Shown here one piece after another: positions 8,150 to 16,669 of a DNA stretch of 42,585 bases. The notes beneath the pieces are model-generated. The model was not told the DNA's origin. It was given only the letters and a program-made list of their open reading frames with translations, and did not search any database. The DNA is from Klebsiella pneumoniae (lineage in GTDB: Bacteria > Pseudomonadota > Gammaproteobacteria > Eutrophobiales > Eutrophobiaceae): the NCBI GenBank assembly GCA_945878555.1, contig CAMDWI010000027.1, forward strand, positions 1 through 42,585, given 5' to 3'. How positions within the stretch are numbered: the stretch's first letter is position 1; every line of letters begins with the position of its first letter. The translations under genes and the position numbers were made by a program.

Positions 8150-10572
8150 GGGTTAGTCCTCCTCATTCTGAACGGAATACTATTTACGATTCCGATAACG
8201 ATATCGGAGAACCGATAGTCGCTATTTCCGGATTTATGAACGATGTCACGTACGGTTGCCATATCGTAATATTGCAAATCCCTGCCCATGGCATAGGTCA
8301 ACAGTTTTTGCGTAAATGCACTGGCGATTATTTTTGGCTTTTGCAACAAGGCCTTCTGCAACTCAGCCGGCCCCTGGAATAATGATCCGTCTGGAAGCAT
8401 TCCGGATGAATCTATAGGCTGTCCGGCATCTTCAGTTCGCCATTTCCCGATAGGGCTGAAATTCTCCAGTCCGAATCCGATGGGATCCATACGATTATGG
8501 CAGACAGCACAGACGGGATTGGCGCGGTGCTTTTCAATTGCCTCACGCATGGTGAGGGCTTTTCCTCCATCATCCTTTTCCTTTAATGCAGGAATATTCA
8601 CGGGAGGTGGCGGGGGTGGCGCAGCAAGGATGTTCTCCAGTACCCATTTTCCACGCAGTACCGGAGACGTGCGATTTGGATATGAGGTAATAGACAGAAC
8701 GGCCCCCTGGGTCAGCAGCCCCTTCTTGTTTTCATCTTTAACTGTTACCCGACGAAACTTGTTCCCGTATACATCGGGTATTTCATAATGTCGCGCCAGC
8801 CTCTCATTAATAATCCTGTAATCTGCGCGAAACAGGTCGAGAATCGAACGATCATCCCGGAAGATACTCGCAATAAACAGCCCGGTCTCGGTCTGAAAGT
8901 CCTGACGCAGGCTTTCGTCGAAATCAGGAAATAACTCGAGATTTTTTTCTATATGCGGCAAATTACGTAACAGCAACCATTGCTCTGCAAAATTCGTGAC
9001 CAGCGTTTTTGATCGTTCATCCTTCAGCATTCTGTTGACCTGCTGACCCAGTACTTCTGGATTACTGAGGCGGCCATTTTCGGCAAGGGTCAACAGCTCA
9101 TTATCCGGGATACTGCTCCACAGGAAAAAGGACAGACGGGAGGCCAACTCAATATTACTGAGTTCATAATTGGTGTCCCTGGCAACATTCACGGGATCAC
9201 TTTCAATCCGGAACAGGAAATCAATATTGACCAGCAGCCCCTCAATCGCCAGCTGGATCCCGGCATCAAATACGCCAAATTTATCCAGTGCAGACTGGTA
9301 TAACCTCATCAATGGCTGGACATCTTCTTCAGTGACCGGACGTCGATAAGCACTGCGGGCAAGATTTGCCAAGATTTGTCGGGCACATGCCTCCTGATCG
9401 GATGGCCCTTTCGGTGTACAAACAAAGATTTTTTCACGACTGAGGGTGTTGCCAGGCCCCTGGGACTTGAATGGACCTGTAATAGTTATATTACTCACTG
9501 ATGGCTCAACCCATGCCCTTTCATATTCTTCCCTGATTCTTGCCGTAAAATAGTTATCATAGTTTCGCGGGGGGATAGGCGATTCCCAGGCAAAGTTTTC
9601 TTCCAGAAATGCAACCTGAACCTGGTGATCGCCTGCCTTGACCGGAAGGCGAATCTTGAGTGGTGCATCAGCCGTCCGTTCATACTGTGCCTGATCAAAA
9701 TCCGGGGGGACCTTGTCCGCACCGCCATTACCCAGAGCAAGACCGTTATTTTCTCCACCAACCGTGAGGACATCTACGCGTTTACCATCTATACGAACCT
9801 CTATATAGCTGGGTTTACCCATACCGACTACCAGACTGGTGTCATCTGTTCTTAGCAGGCGGACATTGAGTTCATACTCACCATCCAGTGGAAATCGATG
9901 GTCAACCGCAATTCCTCCCCGGGTTCCAAACGGCAAATCCTGACTCATACGGTCATTTTGCAGCAGATAGGGAGAGACGGTGTACTGATGACTGTCAACG
10001 GCAATATTCGGGTCACCGATAGCCAGCTGGCTGACCTGACGCGCAACAGCCAGGTATTTCTCCATCAGCACGGACGATACAGAGAGCAAGTCACCGAGAT
10101 TATCAAAACCACCGGAATTATCGGGTGGTAACATCTCGCCACCATCGATATTGACACCGAGCAGGTCACGCACAACATTTGTATATTCGGTCCGGTTCAG
10201 TCGGTGTGCCGTTACTGTCCGGCCTGCATTGGGCCTGGCGGCAACCATTGCATTCAGGTTTGTTTCCAGATGGTCAGCAAGGGAAATATAAAAATTTTCG
10301 TCAGGGCGGGGCAACCCCACTGGCGGCATCGAGCGGGTCTGGAGCTTAAGCAGTACCTTTTCCCACAATGCCGGATTGTCGCCGAGATCGTTCAGGTTAG
10401 CCTTGTCCAGCGCCAGATTTGCGGTTTTTAATGTATCGTTATGGCAGGTAACACAGTATTGATCTAGTACCTTGCGGTAAGATGAGACATCGTTCTGGGC
10501 GAACGTTGAGACAAAGTGACCCAGACCCAGGACCAGAATCGAAAGTTGAATATATGACTTTAACCTTTCCAC
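8146..10572 (-). CDS. Secreted c-type cytochrome with DUF1587/1595/1592/1588/1585 domains, cassette B
   Basis: About 808 residues from a GTG at 10572, chosen because a run of eight G (10581-10588) lies 8 nt upstream and the resulting N-terminus is a normal signal peptide ending STFAQ. An ATG at 10599 would add nine residues and place the G-run inside the gene. Heme motifs are CVTCH at 40-44 and CAVCH at 688-692. Domain order matches copy A: RLNRTEYTNVVRDLLG (DUF1587), a beta-rich middle, LARSAYRRPVTEED (DUF1595), LASRLSFFLWSSIPD (DUF1592), SYPNRTSPVLRGKWVLENIL with polyproline (DUF1588), and DUF1585. The middle region is longer than in A and C. First gene of cassette B; substrate unknown. Confidence 0.9.
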   Translation of the reverse strand: MERLKSYIQLSILVLGLGHFVSTFAQNDVSSYRKVLDQYCVTCHNDTLKTANLALDKANLNDLGDNPALWEKVLLKLQTRSMPPVGLPRPDENFYISLADHLETNLNAMVAARPNAGRTVTAHRLNRTEYTNVVRDLLGVNIDGGEMLPPDNSGGFDNLGDLLSVSSVLMEKYLAVARQVSQLAIGDPNIAVDSHQYTVSPYLLQNDRMSQDLPFGTRGGIAVDHRFPLDGEYELNVRLLRTDDTSLVVGMGKPSYIEVRIDGKRVDVLTVGGENNGLALGNGGADKVPPDFDQAQYERTADAPLKIRLPVKAGDHQVQVAFLEENFAWESPIPPRNYDNYFTARIREEYERAWVEPSVSNITITGPFKSQGPGNTLSREKIFVCTPKGPSDQEACARQILANLARSAYRRPVTEEDVQPLMRLYQSALDKFGVFDAGIQLAIEGLLVNIDFLFRIESDPVNVARDTNYELSNIELASRLSFFLWSSIPDNELLTLAENGRLSNPEVLGQQVNRMLKDERSKTLVTNFAEQWLLLRNLPHIEKNLELFPDFDESLRQDFQTETGLFIASIFRDDRSILDLFRADYRIINERLARHYEIPDVYGNKFRRVTVKDENKKGLLTQGAVLSITSYPNRTSPVLRGKWVLENILAAPPPPPPVNIPALKEKDDGGKALTMREAIEKHRANPVCAVCHNRMDPIGFGLENFSPIGKWRTEDAGQPIDSSGMLPDGSLFQGPAELQKALLQKPKIIASAFTQKLLTYAMGRDLQYYDMATVRDIVHKSGNSDYRFSDIVIGIVNSIPFRMRRTNP

Positions 10573-10580
10573 CTGTAAGA

Positions 10581-10588
10581 CCCCCCCC
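10581..10588 (-). promoter_or_regulatory. Eight-G ribosome binding run deciding the GTG start of the cassette B cytochrome
   Basis: Eight consecutive G on the minus strand sit 8 nt before the GTG at 10572. Comparable runs precede the first genes of the neighbouring units: six G at 12635-12640 and at 23061-23066, five in the leader of the cassette A cytochrome, and six ahead of the cassette C cytochrome. It acts as a Shine-Dalgarno surrogate; any further role is speculative. Confidence 0.5.
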
Positions 10589-10701
10589 GAGGTCATCAAA
10601 CTACCCTGTTTTTTGCCTGCAATAAATTTCTGAACTCATTCAGCGAAACCAGAAACGATGGGAAATCACCGGTATTTGATTATTTAAACCAGATATTAAT
10701 A

Positions 10702-10719
10702 CACACATTATCATGTGTG
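10702..10719. promoter_or_regulatory. Perfect 7 bp inverted repeat between the FAD gene and cassette B
   Basis: CACACAT and ATGTGTG flank a TATC loop. There is no T-run on either side, so it is not a clear terminator. It lies about 130 bp upstream of the cassette B start and about 60 bp downstream of the FAD gene stop, so it could be an operator for cassette B or a 3' stem of the FAD transcript. A second short palindrome (AACCGA/TCGGTT) lies at about 10757-10770. Confidence 0.35.
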
Positions 10720-10780
10720 GCTGCTGGCACCAACAAAACCTTTCCCTGTTTACAAACCGACATCGGTTACCCGATCAAAT

Positions 10781-12631
10781 TCAACCTGGCTCCTGTGCAG
10801 CATGTGCACCTGCAATATACCCCTGGGTCACACAACGGCCCTGACCATGCTGGCTGGAACCGCCGGCGGATTCACCGCCGCAATACAGACCGGGGATCAC
10901 CTGTCCGCGCACGTCCATGACCTGGCATTTCATATTGATGCGCAGACCCACATAACAATCATGCAGCACCGGTGTCGCCCATGCCGCGTAGAATGGCGGT
11001 TTTTCGATCTTGTATTTCACATTCGGACGTTCAAAGTCTTCGTCCTTGCCTGCGTCGACAAAGCTGTTGTAACGGGCGACTGTCTCTTCCAGGTATTTCG
11101 CCGGCATGACCGGTCTCTGGTAGGGATTGTCCTTAATCTTTGCACTGAGTTCAGCCAGCGTATCTGCACTGAAGAAAAATTTGGGATCGGTGGCGGGGGG
11201 TGTCAGGTCCCAGCCCTCGCGCTTGATAGACTCGGAATCAAAAATAGCCCACACCGGCCCCGCCGCGAAATCCGGTGCCTCTGACCCTTCGTTCGGTGCC
11301 AACGCTGCATCCAGAAAATTCTGCGGCTGGTATTTAATCCGCATCGGATTGCGCCAGTCATTGGGTACGTAGGGCATCAGTGAACCAAAGTGTGTCCCGT
11401 AGGCCCAGCTATCGGCGTCTTCACTGTAGAAGCGTTTGCCCACCTGGTTGACCAGGATTACGTCGGACCAGTCATCAACATCCAGACCACTGGCGCGGGC
11501 GAACGGGAACAGGATGCTCTTCGGTACCCATTTCACATAGGTGTACTGGCAACCGATGATATTGCGTTTACGAAAATATCCGTTGCGTTCAAAGGCCGCG
11601 TTGAACAATCCGCCAAGTGCTGCGCCGATGGACATGGCGGCTATCTCGCCACTACCGTCCTGGTTGGAATACAGACCGGCAGCCAGCTGGTACACATCGG
11701 TCATGCGTGAATCATACATGCGACGGAAATGTTCGTTGCCTGTACTGCCTCCAGTCCCGATCACTATCGCCTTTTTGGCCCTGACCGTGACCTGTTCCTG
11801 GGTCATATTGATATTACCTTCCGAATGAAAACTCTTCATCGGTTCAGTCTGGCCTGGCAGGTAACGTGGACGGTAACTTGCCTGAACACCAAGAACCCTG
11901 CCGGTTGTTGGCGTTTCCCGGTAGATAATATCCATATGGTAGTTCAGCAGGAATTTTATCCCCTTGCTGCGGGCAGTCCGTTCGAGTGGACGGTATATAC
12001 CAGTACCACCATCACCTCGCGGGCTTTCTGCACCTGGACCACCGTCGTATCTCACTTCATGTGCACGAAATGCAGACAGGCCTGTTGCATGTGCACCTTC
12101 CGAAGAGGGATGGATCTCCTCGAACTTGACCCCATTGGCCTCCATGTAATCAAACGTCAGCGCGCTGTTATCTGCGAGGGCACGTTGCACCGCACGATCA
12201 TTGTAACGGTATTCAGGCATACCGGTAGTTTCAACGACAGACCAGTCGGTCAGATCACGGAAGAAGGTATCCGGATCATCCTTGACCCCGAACTTCTTTT
12301 GCAGACGGGTACCACCACCGAGCTGAATGGTGCCGCCATTCATGACACCATGACCGCCCGCGTCATAATTAGCCTCGACTATCAGGACAGAAGCACCCGC
12401 ATCATGCGCACGCAATGCGGCAAGAAGTCCGGTAGGCCCCGAGCCGATGACAACAACATCTGCCTCAAGATCCCAGCTGGTCGGTATATTACAAATGTTC
12501 GGCTGGACCTGCGCCTGTACCTGCTGTGTCGGCAGTGTCGCACCACCGACCAGTGCAGCGGCACTGGCACCTGCCCCTCTTACAAAATCACGACGGCTGA
12601 TCTTGCTGCTTTCATCTTTGTCCTGACTCAT
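10781..12631 (-). CDS. Tat-exported FAD-binding dehydrogenase (fumarate reductase / ketosteroid dehydrogenase-like flavoprotein)
   Basis: A 616-residue flavoprotein. Residues 12-20 (SRRDFVRGA) begin a twin-arginine signal running to about residue 41. The Rossmann FAD motif VVVIGSGPTGLLAA lies at about 60-73, followed by an acidic residue in LIVEAN and by GGHGVMNGGTIQLGGG. A second FAD-contact block, IPGLYCGGESAGG, is near the C-terminus. This layout fits the FAD_binding_2 superfamily, whose members include fumarate reductases, urocanate reductases and 3-oxosteroid dehydrogenases; the substrate cannot be assigned. It sits between cassettes B and C and is transcribed divergently from C. As a periplasmic flavoenzyme it could feed electrons to the adjacent cytochromes (inference). 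Six G lie 3 nt before the ATG, unusually close. Confidence 0.88.
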   Translation of the reverse strand: MSQDKDESSKISRRDFVRGAGASAAALVGGATLPTQQVQAQVQPNICNIPTSWDLEADVVVIGSGPTGLLAALRAHDAGASVLIVEANYDAGGHGVMNGGTIQLGGGTRLQKKFGVKDDPDTFFRDLTDWSVVETTGMPEYRYNDRAVQRALADNSALTFDYMEANGVKFEEIHPSSEGAHATGLSAFRAHEVRYDGGPGAESPRGDGGTGIYRPLERTARSKGIKFLLNYHMDIIYRETPTTGRVLGVQASYRPRYLPGQTEPMKSFHSEGNINMTQEQVTVRAKKAIVIGTGGSTGNEHFRRMYDSRMTDVYQLAAGLYSNQDGSGEIAAMSIGAALGGLFNAAFERNGYFRKRNIIGCQYTYVKWVPKSILFPFARASGLDVDDWSDVILVNQVGKRFYSEDADSWAYGTHFGSLMPYVPNDWRNPMRIKYQPQNFLDAALAPNEGSEAPDFAAGPVWAIFDSESIKREGWDLTPPATDPKFFFSADTLAELSAKIKDNPYQRPVMPAKYLEETVARYNSFVDAGKDEDFERPNVKYKIEKPPFYAAWATPVLHDCYVGLRINMKCQVMDVRGQVIPGLYCGGESAGGSSQHGQGRCVTQGYIAGAHAAQEPG

Positions 12632-12727
12632 CTTCCCCCCGATTGTAATTTGAAAGGCCTGTCCGCAAATGTGTCTCCGTTATCAGCGCACACTATACGT
12701 TGTGAAAATTGAACTATACCCCCGATT

Positions 12728-12756
12728 TTGTCAAGCTGGATGCAAACGCTTCTTAT
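12728..12756 (+). promoter_or_regulatory. Possible sigma-70 promoter for cassette C
   Basis: TTGTCA (12728-12733) and TCTTAT (12751-12756) are separated by 17 bp, matching five and four of the six consensus bases. The implied start near 12763 would leave an untranslated leader of about 130 nt before the cassette C cytochrome. It lies in the 261 bp divergent gap between the FAD gene and cassette C. Weak evidence, from consensus matching by eye. Confidence 0.3.
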
Positions 12757-12840
12757 CCAACAGCGGTGCGCCTTGATTTCTGATTATTAAGCAAACCAGG
12801 TGCTGCATTACATGGTCCTGATGTGCTAGTCTTAACCGTA

Positions 12841-12856
12841 TATTACTGCTGTAATA
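12841..12856. promoter_or_regulatory. Palindrome in the cassette C leader (possible operator or RNA hairpin)
   Basis: TATTAC and GTAATA form perfect 6 bp arms around TGCT. It lies 15-20 bp upstream of the G-rich ribosome binding run (about 12871-12882) of the cassette C cytochrome. A repressor site or a small leader hairpin would both fit; no family can be assigned. Confidence 0.35.
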
Positions 12857-12892
12857 ATTTATCAACGCGAGTGGGTGGGGGGAAATCATCCA

Positions 12893-15316
12893 ATGTTAAA
12901 ATCCGTTCAAATATATACAGCACTGGTGCTGTTTCTGTATGCCAGTTATTGTGCTGCGCAACAAACTCCCGTCACGGAGAGTGGTTCTGAACATGGCAAG
13001 GTCGTCGGCACCTACTGCCTGGGCTGCCATAATGATGCGATTAAAACCGCAGGTCTGTCACTGGAACAGGCCAGCCTGAGCAATCCGGGTGAATCACTGG
13101 TCATCTGGGAAAAAGTCCTGCGGAAGTTACGCTCACGGACGATGCCCCCTGCCGGCATGCCGCGCCCGGACGATGCCACCTACAATGCATTCGCAGATTA
13201 CCTGCAAACCAGTCTCGATCAGTACGCCTTGGCCAATCCTTATACTGGCAAATCCACCTTGCGGCGCCTGAATCGCACTGAATACGTCAACGCTGTACGT
13301 GACATGCTCGCGGTTGAAATCAACAATCCAGATGACCTGTTACCAGCGGATGACACGATGTATGGTTTTGACAATATCGGAGAGGTGCTCACCCTCTCCC
13401 CGCTACTGACTGAGCAATATATCGGGGCTGCGCGCAAGATCCGCCGTCAGGCCATCAGCGACAAGGAGATGCAACCGGTTTTCGATTTCTATACTGTCTC
13501 CGGTTACCTGATGCAGGAAGAACGTGTCAGTGAGGAGCTGCCATTCGGCTCACGCGGTGGAATTGCCATACATCATAATTTTCCGCTGGATGGCGAATAC
13601 GAAATCCAGGTCGAGCTGCAAAAGAATTCGCGTGAATACATCCGTGGCTTGACGGAACCACACCAGCTGGATATCCGGGTGGACGGAGAACGGGTCAAAC
13701 AATTCACCATCGGTGGAGAAGTACATGGCAAGTCCGCCGGTATCTTCTCAAGCGGGACATCAGGTGATGTCGAGCAGGAACATTATGAACGCACGGCCGA
13801 TAAGGCGCTGAATGTGCGCTTCCCGGCGCGCGCTGGCTCCCGACTGGTAACGGTTGCCTTTATGAAAGAGACGACTGTACCTGAAGAACCTCTATACCCG
13901 GCCCATACGCTGTATGACTACGCGCAGTACAAGGGTGGTGAACCGGCCGTTCGCACGGTTGCGATTGGTGGTCCTTACAACGCCAAAGGATCGACTACCA
14001 CAGCGAGCCATGACCGTATCTTTGTCTGCAAGCCCTCCAGCATAAATGACACCGACTGCGCCCGGCGTATCCTGTCCACACTCGCACACCGTGCATACCG
14101 TCGCCCGGTAACCGATCAGGACATGGAAGACCTGATGGTCTTTTTCAAACAGGGTCAACAGGAAGGTGATTTCGAAACCGGCATTGGTATGGCGATAGAA
14201 CGTATCCTCGCCGGCCCCGAATTTTTGTTTCGTGTCGAAACAACACCCGCCAGCGTCGCCGTTGGGGAGATCCACAGGATTACCGATCTTGATCTGGCAA
14301 CACGACTATCGTTTTTTCTCTGGAGCAGTATCCCTGATGAGGAACTGCTTGCAGTCGCCGAGGCTGGCAACCTCAGCAAACCCGATGAGCTGAAAAAGCA
14401 GGTGTTGCGCATGCTGGCGGATCCCAGGTCAAAGGCGCTGGTAGACAACTTCGCCTCACAATGGCTGAACCTGCGTAACCTGAATGCCGCACTGCCAGAC
14501 GGCACACTGTTTCCGTATTTTGATGAAAACCTGCGTCTGGCTTTCGGGCAGGAAACACGTCTGTTCTTTGAATATATCCTGCGCGAGGATCGCCCACTGC
14601 TTGAGTTGCTGAACGCGGACTATACCTTTCTCAATGATCGCCTCGCCCGTCATTATGATATCCCGGGCGTGTATGGCAGCCACTTCCGCAAGGTCATGCT
14701 GAAGGACGGTACACGGGGTGGCATACTTGGTCAGGGCAGTCTGCTGACGGTGACTTCCTATGCGAACCGTACCGCGCCAACAATACGCGGCAAGTGGATA
14801 CTGGAAAATATCCTCGGTGCGCCCCCACCGCCCCCACCGGCGAATATCCCGGGCCTGAAGGATAAAAATGCACAGGGCAAGATCCTGTCCATGCGTGGTC
14901 GTATGGAGCAACACCGCGCCAATCCGGTTTGCGCAAGCTGTCACAAGGTCATGGACCCGCTCGGCTTCGCACTGGAAAACTATGATGCCATTGGCAAATG
15001 GCGGACAGTTGATGCCGCATCGGGATCAGCAATTGATAATTCCGGTGCGTTACCTGACGGCACTAGCTTTGCGGGTATGGCAGAACTGCGCGAGGTATTA
15101 CTGCAAAAACGCCGGGATGATTTTGTACTGACTGCAGCCGAGAAATTGCTGACTTACGCGATTGGTCGCGGTGTCACCTATGCGGATGCACCTGTCGTAC
15201 GCGAAATCCTGCAAAAGACCGCACCTGATGAATACCGGTTGTCATCGCTGATTATGGCAATCATTGAGAGTTCACCTTTTCAGACCCGGAGGGCAACTGG
15301 CCATGATGATATTTAA
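12893..15316 (+). CDS. Secreted c-type cytochrome with DUF1587/1595/1592/1588/1585 domains, cassette C
   Basis: A 807-residue paralogue of the cassette A protein. The ATG at 12893 is preferred over an in-frame GTG at 12875 because a GGGGGGA run precedes it at suitable spacing and a clean signal peptide follows (MLKSVQIYTALVL...CAAQ). Heme motifs are CLGCH at 42-46 and CASCH at 680-684. Domains in order are DUF1587 (RRLNRTEYVNAVRDML), a beta-rich middle (GEYEIQVELQKNSREYIRGL, shared with A), DUF1595 (LAHRAYRRPVTDQD), DUF1592 (LATRLSFFLWSSIPDE), DUF1588 (SYANRTAPTIRGKWILENIL, polyproline) and DUF1585. The 3' end overlaps DUF1552 by 14 bp. The similarity of A and C in the middle segment suggests a shared substrate or partner (inference). 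Confidence 0.92.
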   Translation: MLKSVQIYTALVLFLYASYCAAQQTPVTESGSEHGKVVGTYCLGCHNDAIKTAGLSLEQASLSNPGESLVIWEKVLRKLRSRTMPPAGMPRPDDATYNAFADYLQTSLDQYALANPYTGKSTLRRLNRTEYVNAVRDMLAVEINNPDDLLPADDTMYGFDNIGEVLTLSPLLTEQYIGAARKIRRQAISDKEMQPVFDFYTVSGYLMQEERVSEELPFGSRGGIAIHHNFPLDGEYEIQVELQKNSREYIRGLTEPHQLDIRVDGERVKQFTIGGEVHGKSAGIFSSGTSGDVEQEHYERTADKALNVRFPARAGSRLVTVAFMKETTVPEEPLYPAHTLYDYAQYKGGEPAVRTVAIGGPYNAKGSTTTASHDRIFVCKPSSINDTDCARRILSTLAHRAYRRPVTDQDMEDLMVFFKQGQQEGDFETGIGMAIERILAGPEFLFRVETTPASVAVGEIHRITDLDLATRLSFFLWSSIPDEELLAVAEAGNLSKPDELKKQVLRMLADPRSKALVDNFASQWLNLRNLNAALPDGTLFPYFDENLRLAFGQETRLFFEYILREDRPLLELLNADYTFLNDRLARHYDIPGVYGSHFRKVMLKDGTRGGILGQGSLLTVTSYANRTAPTIRGKWILENILGAPPPPPPANIPGLKDKNAQGKILSMRGRMEQHRANPVCASCHKVMDPLGFALENYDAIGKWRTVDAASGSAIDNSGALPDGTSFAGMAELREVLLQKRRDDFVLTAAEKLLTYAIGRGVTYADAPVVREILQKTAPDEYRLSSLIMAIIESSPFQTRRATGHDDI

Positions 15317-16637
15317 AAAATCCTTACCGCGCAGGACGTTTCTGCAAGGACTGGGCGCAACTGTCGCGCTACCTATGCTTGATGCAATGACGCCGGCCCT
15401 GGGCAAGACCATCGATGCCCCTAAACGGTTTGCCCTGGCATATGCGCCCAACGGTATGAATATGGAGTTCTGGACTCCGGCAGCCACCGGCAAGTCATTC
15501 GAGGTTACCCCGATATTGAAACCACTGGCTGCCCATCGCGATCAGATGCTGTTCATCAGCGGCCTGAACAACAGCGCGGGTGATGCGCTGCCAGGTGAGG
15601 GGGAGTCTGCACCTCACGAACGCGCAGGCGGTGTATTCCTCACCGGCGTGCATCCTCTGCGCGAGGGTAATACCGGCACCTCTATCGACCAGATTATTGC
15701 CCAGCATCTTGGCAAACAGACCCAACTCGCCTCACTGGAACTGGGCCTGCACAATACCGACACGGTCGGCAATTGCGAAAAGGGCTGGAGTTGTGCCTAC
15801 CGGATGACCTTGTCCTGGCGTACACCTACAACACCATTACCGATTGAATACCGTCCCCGGGCAGTGTTCGAACGTCTGTTTGGCGACAGCAGCAGTACCG
15901 ACCAGGCTGTCCGCCTTGATCGTATCCGCAAGGAGAAGAGCCTGCTGGACTCGGTCACGGAAGCCACGGCAAGAATGATGCGTGTTGTTGGCCCTGAAGA
16001 CAAATCCAGACTGGTTGAATATCTGGACGGCATGCGTGATGTAGAACGACGTATCCAGATGGCGGAAAAACAGTCGTCCCGCGAGATCCCCTCGATAGAA
16101 CGACCTGCCGGCATCCCACCTGTGTTTGCCGATCACGTCAAACTGATGTTTGATTTGCAATTACTCGCGTTTCAAACCGATATGACACGGGTGATTACAT
16201 TCATGATGGGCCCGGAACAGAGCAACCGTACGTATCGCGAGATAGGAATTGCCGATGTACATCATTCGCTGTCTCACCACCAGAACGACCCGGAAAAGCT
16301 GGAGAAGATATTCAAGATTAATGTCTATCACACCGAGTTGCTGTCCTATTATGTAGACAAGCTGAAGGCGACACAGGATGGTGACGGATCTTTGCTCGAC
16401 AATATGATCCTGATGTACGCCAGTTCGATGAGCGACGGTAATGACCACCTGTTACAAAACCTGCCGGTTGTCTTGCTCGGTGGTGGTTCCGGCAAGCTTC
16501 AGGGCGGACAACATCTGCGCTTCCCTGCGGAAACGCCGATTTCAAACCTGTACCTTACCCTGCTCGACAAACTGGATATCCCGGTCGAGAAGTTTGGTGA
16601 CAGCACCGGTCAGATCAACCTGCTGTCCGGCGCCTGA
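15303..16637 (+). CDS. DUF1552 (HXXSHH) Tat-exported protein, cassette C
   Basis: 444 residues from the ATG at 15303, supported by GGAGGG about 10 nt upstream and by MMIFKKSLPRRTFLQG, which matches the N-termini of the other two copies; an upstream in-frame start at 15264 lies inside the previous gene. The Tat motif is LPRRTFLQG. The signature HSLSHH is at residues 321-326. The HERAGGVFLTG block and the cysteine pair in NCEKGWSCAY are shared with copy A and absent from copy B. Family function is unknown. It overlaps the cytochrome gene by 14 bp and is followed 32 bp later by the ankyrin gene. Confidence 0.92.
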   Translation: MMIFKKSLPRRTFLQGLGATVALPMLDAMTPALGKTIDAPKRFALAYAPNGMNMEFWTPAATGKSFEVTPILKPLAAHRDQMLFISGLNNSAGDALPGEGESAPHERAGGVFLTGVHPLREGNTGTSIDQIIAQHLGKQTQLASLELGLHNTDTVGNCEKGWSCAYRMTLSWRTPTTPLPIEYRPRAVFERLFGDSSSTDQAVRLDRIRKEKSLLDSVTEATARMMRVVGPEDKSRLVEYLDGMRDVERRIQMAEKQSSREIPSIERPAGIPPVFADHVKLMFDLQLLAFQTDMTRVITFMMGPEQSNRTYREIGIADVHHSLSHHQNDPEKLEKIFKINVYHTELLSYYVDKLKATQDGDGSLLDNMILMYASSMSDGNDHLLQNLPVVLLGGGSGKLQGGQHLRFPAETPISNLYLTLLDKLDIPVEKFGDSTGQINLLSGA

Positions 16638-16669
16638 GTCTGCTGACAAAATTGCGAGCCCTGTAGATT

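Noticed and set aside
11729..12712. Plus-strand open frame of 327 codons opposite the FAD dehydrogenase gene
   Set aside because: It lies almost wholly antisense to a well-supported flavoprotein gene, has cysteine- and histidine-rich composition with no domain, and lacks a convincing ribosome site.
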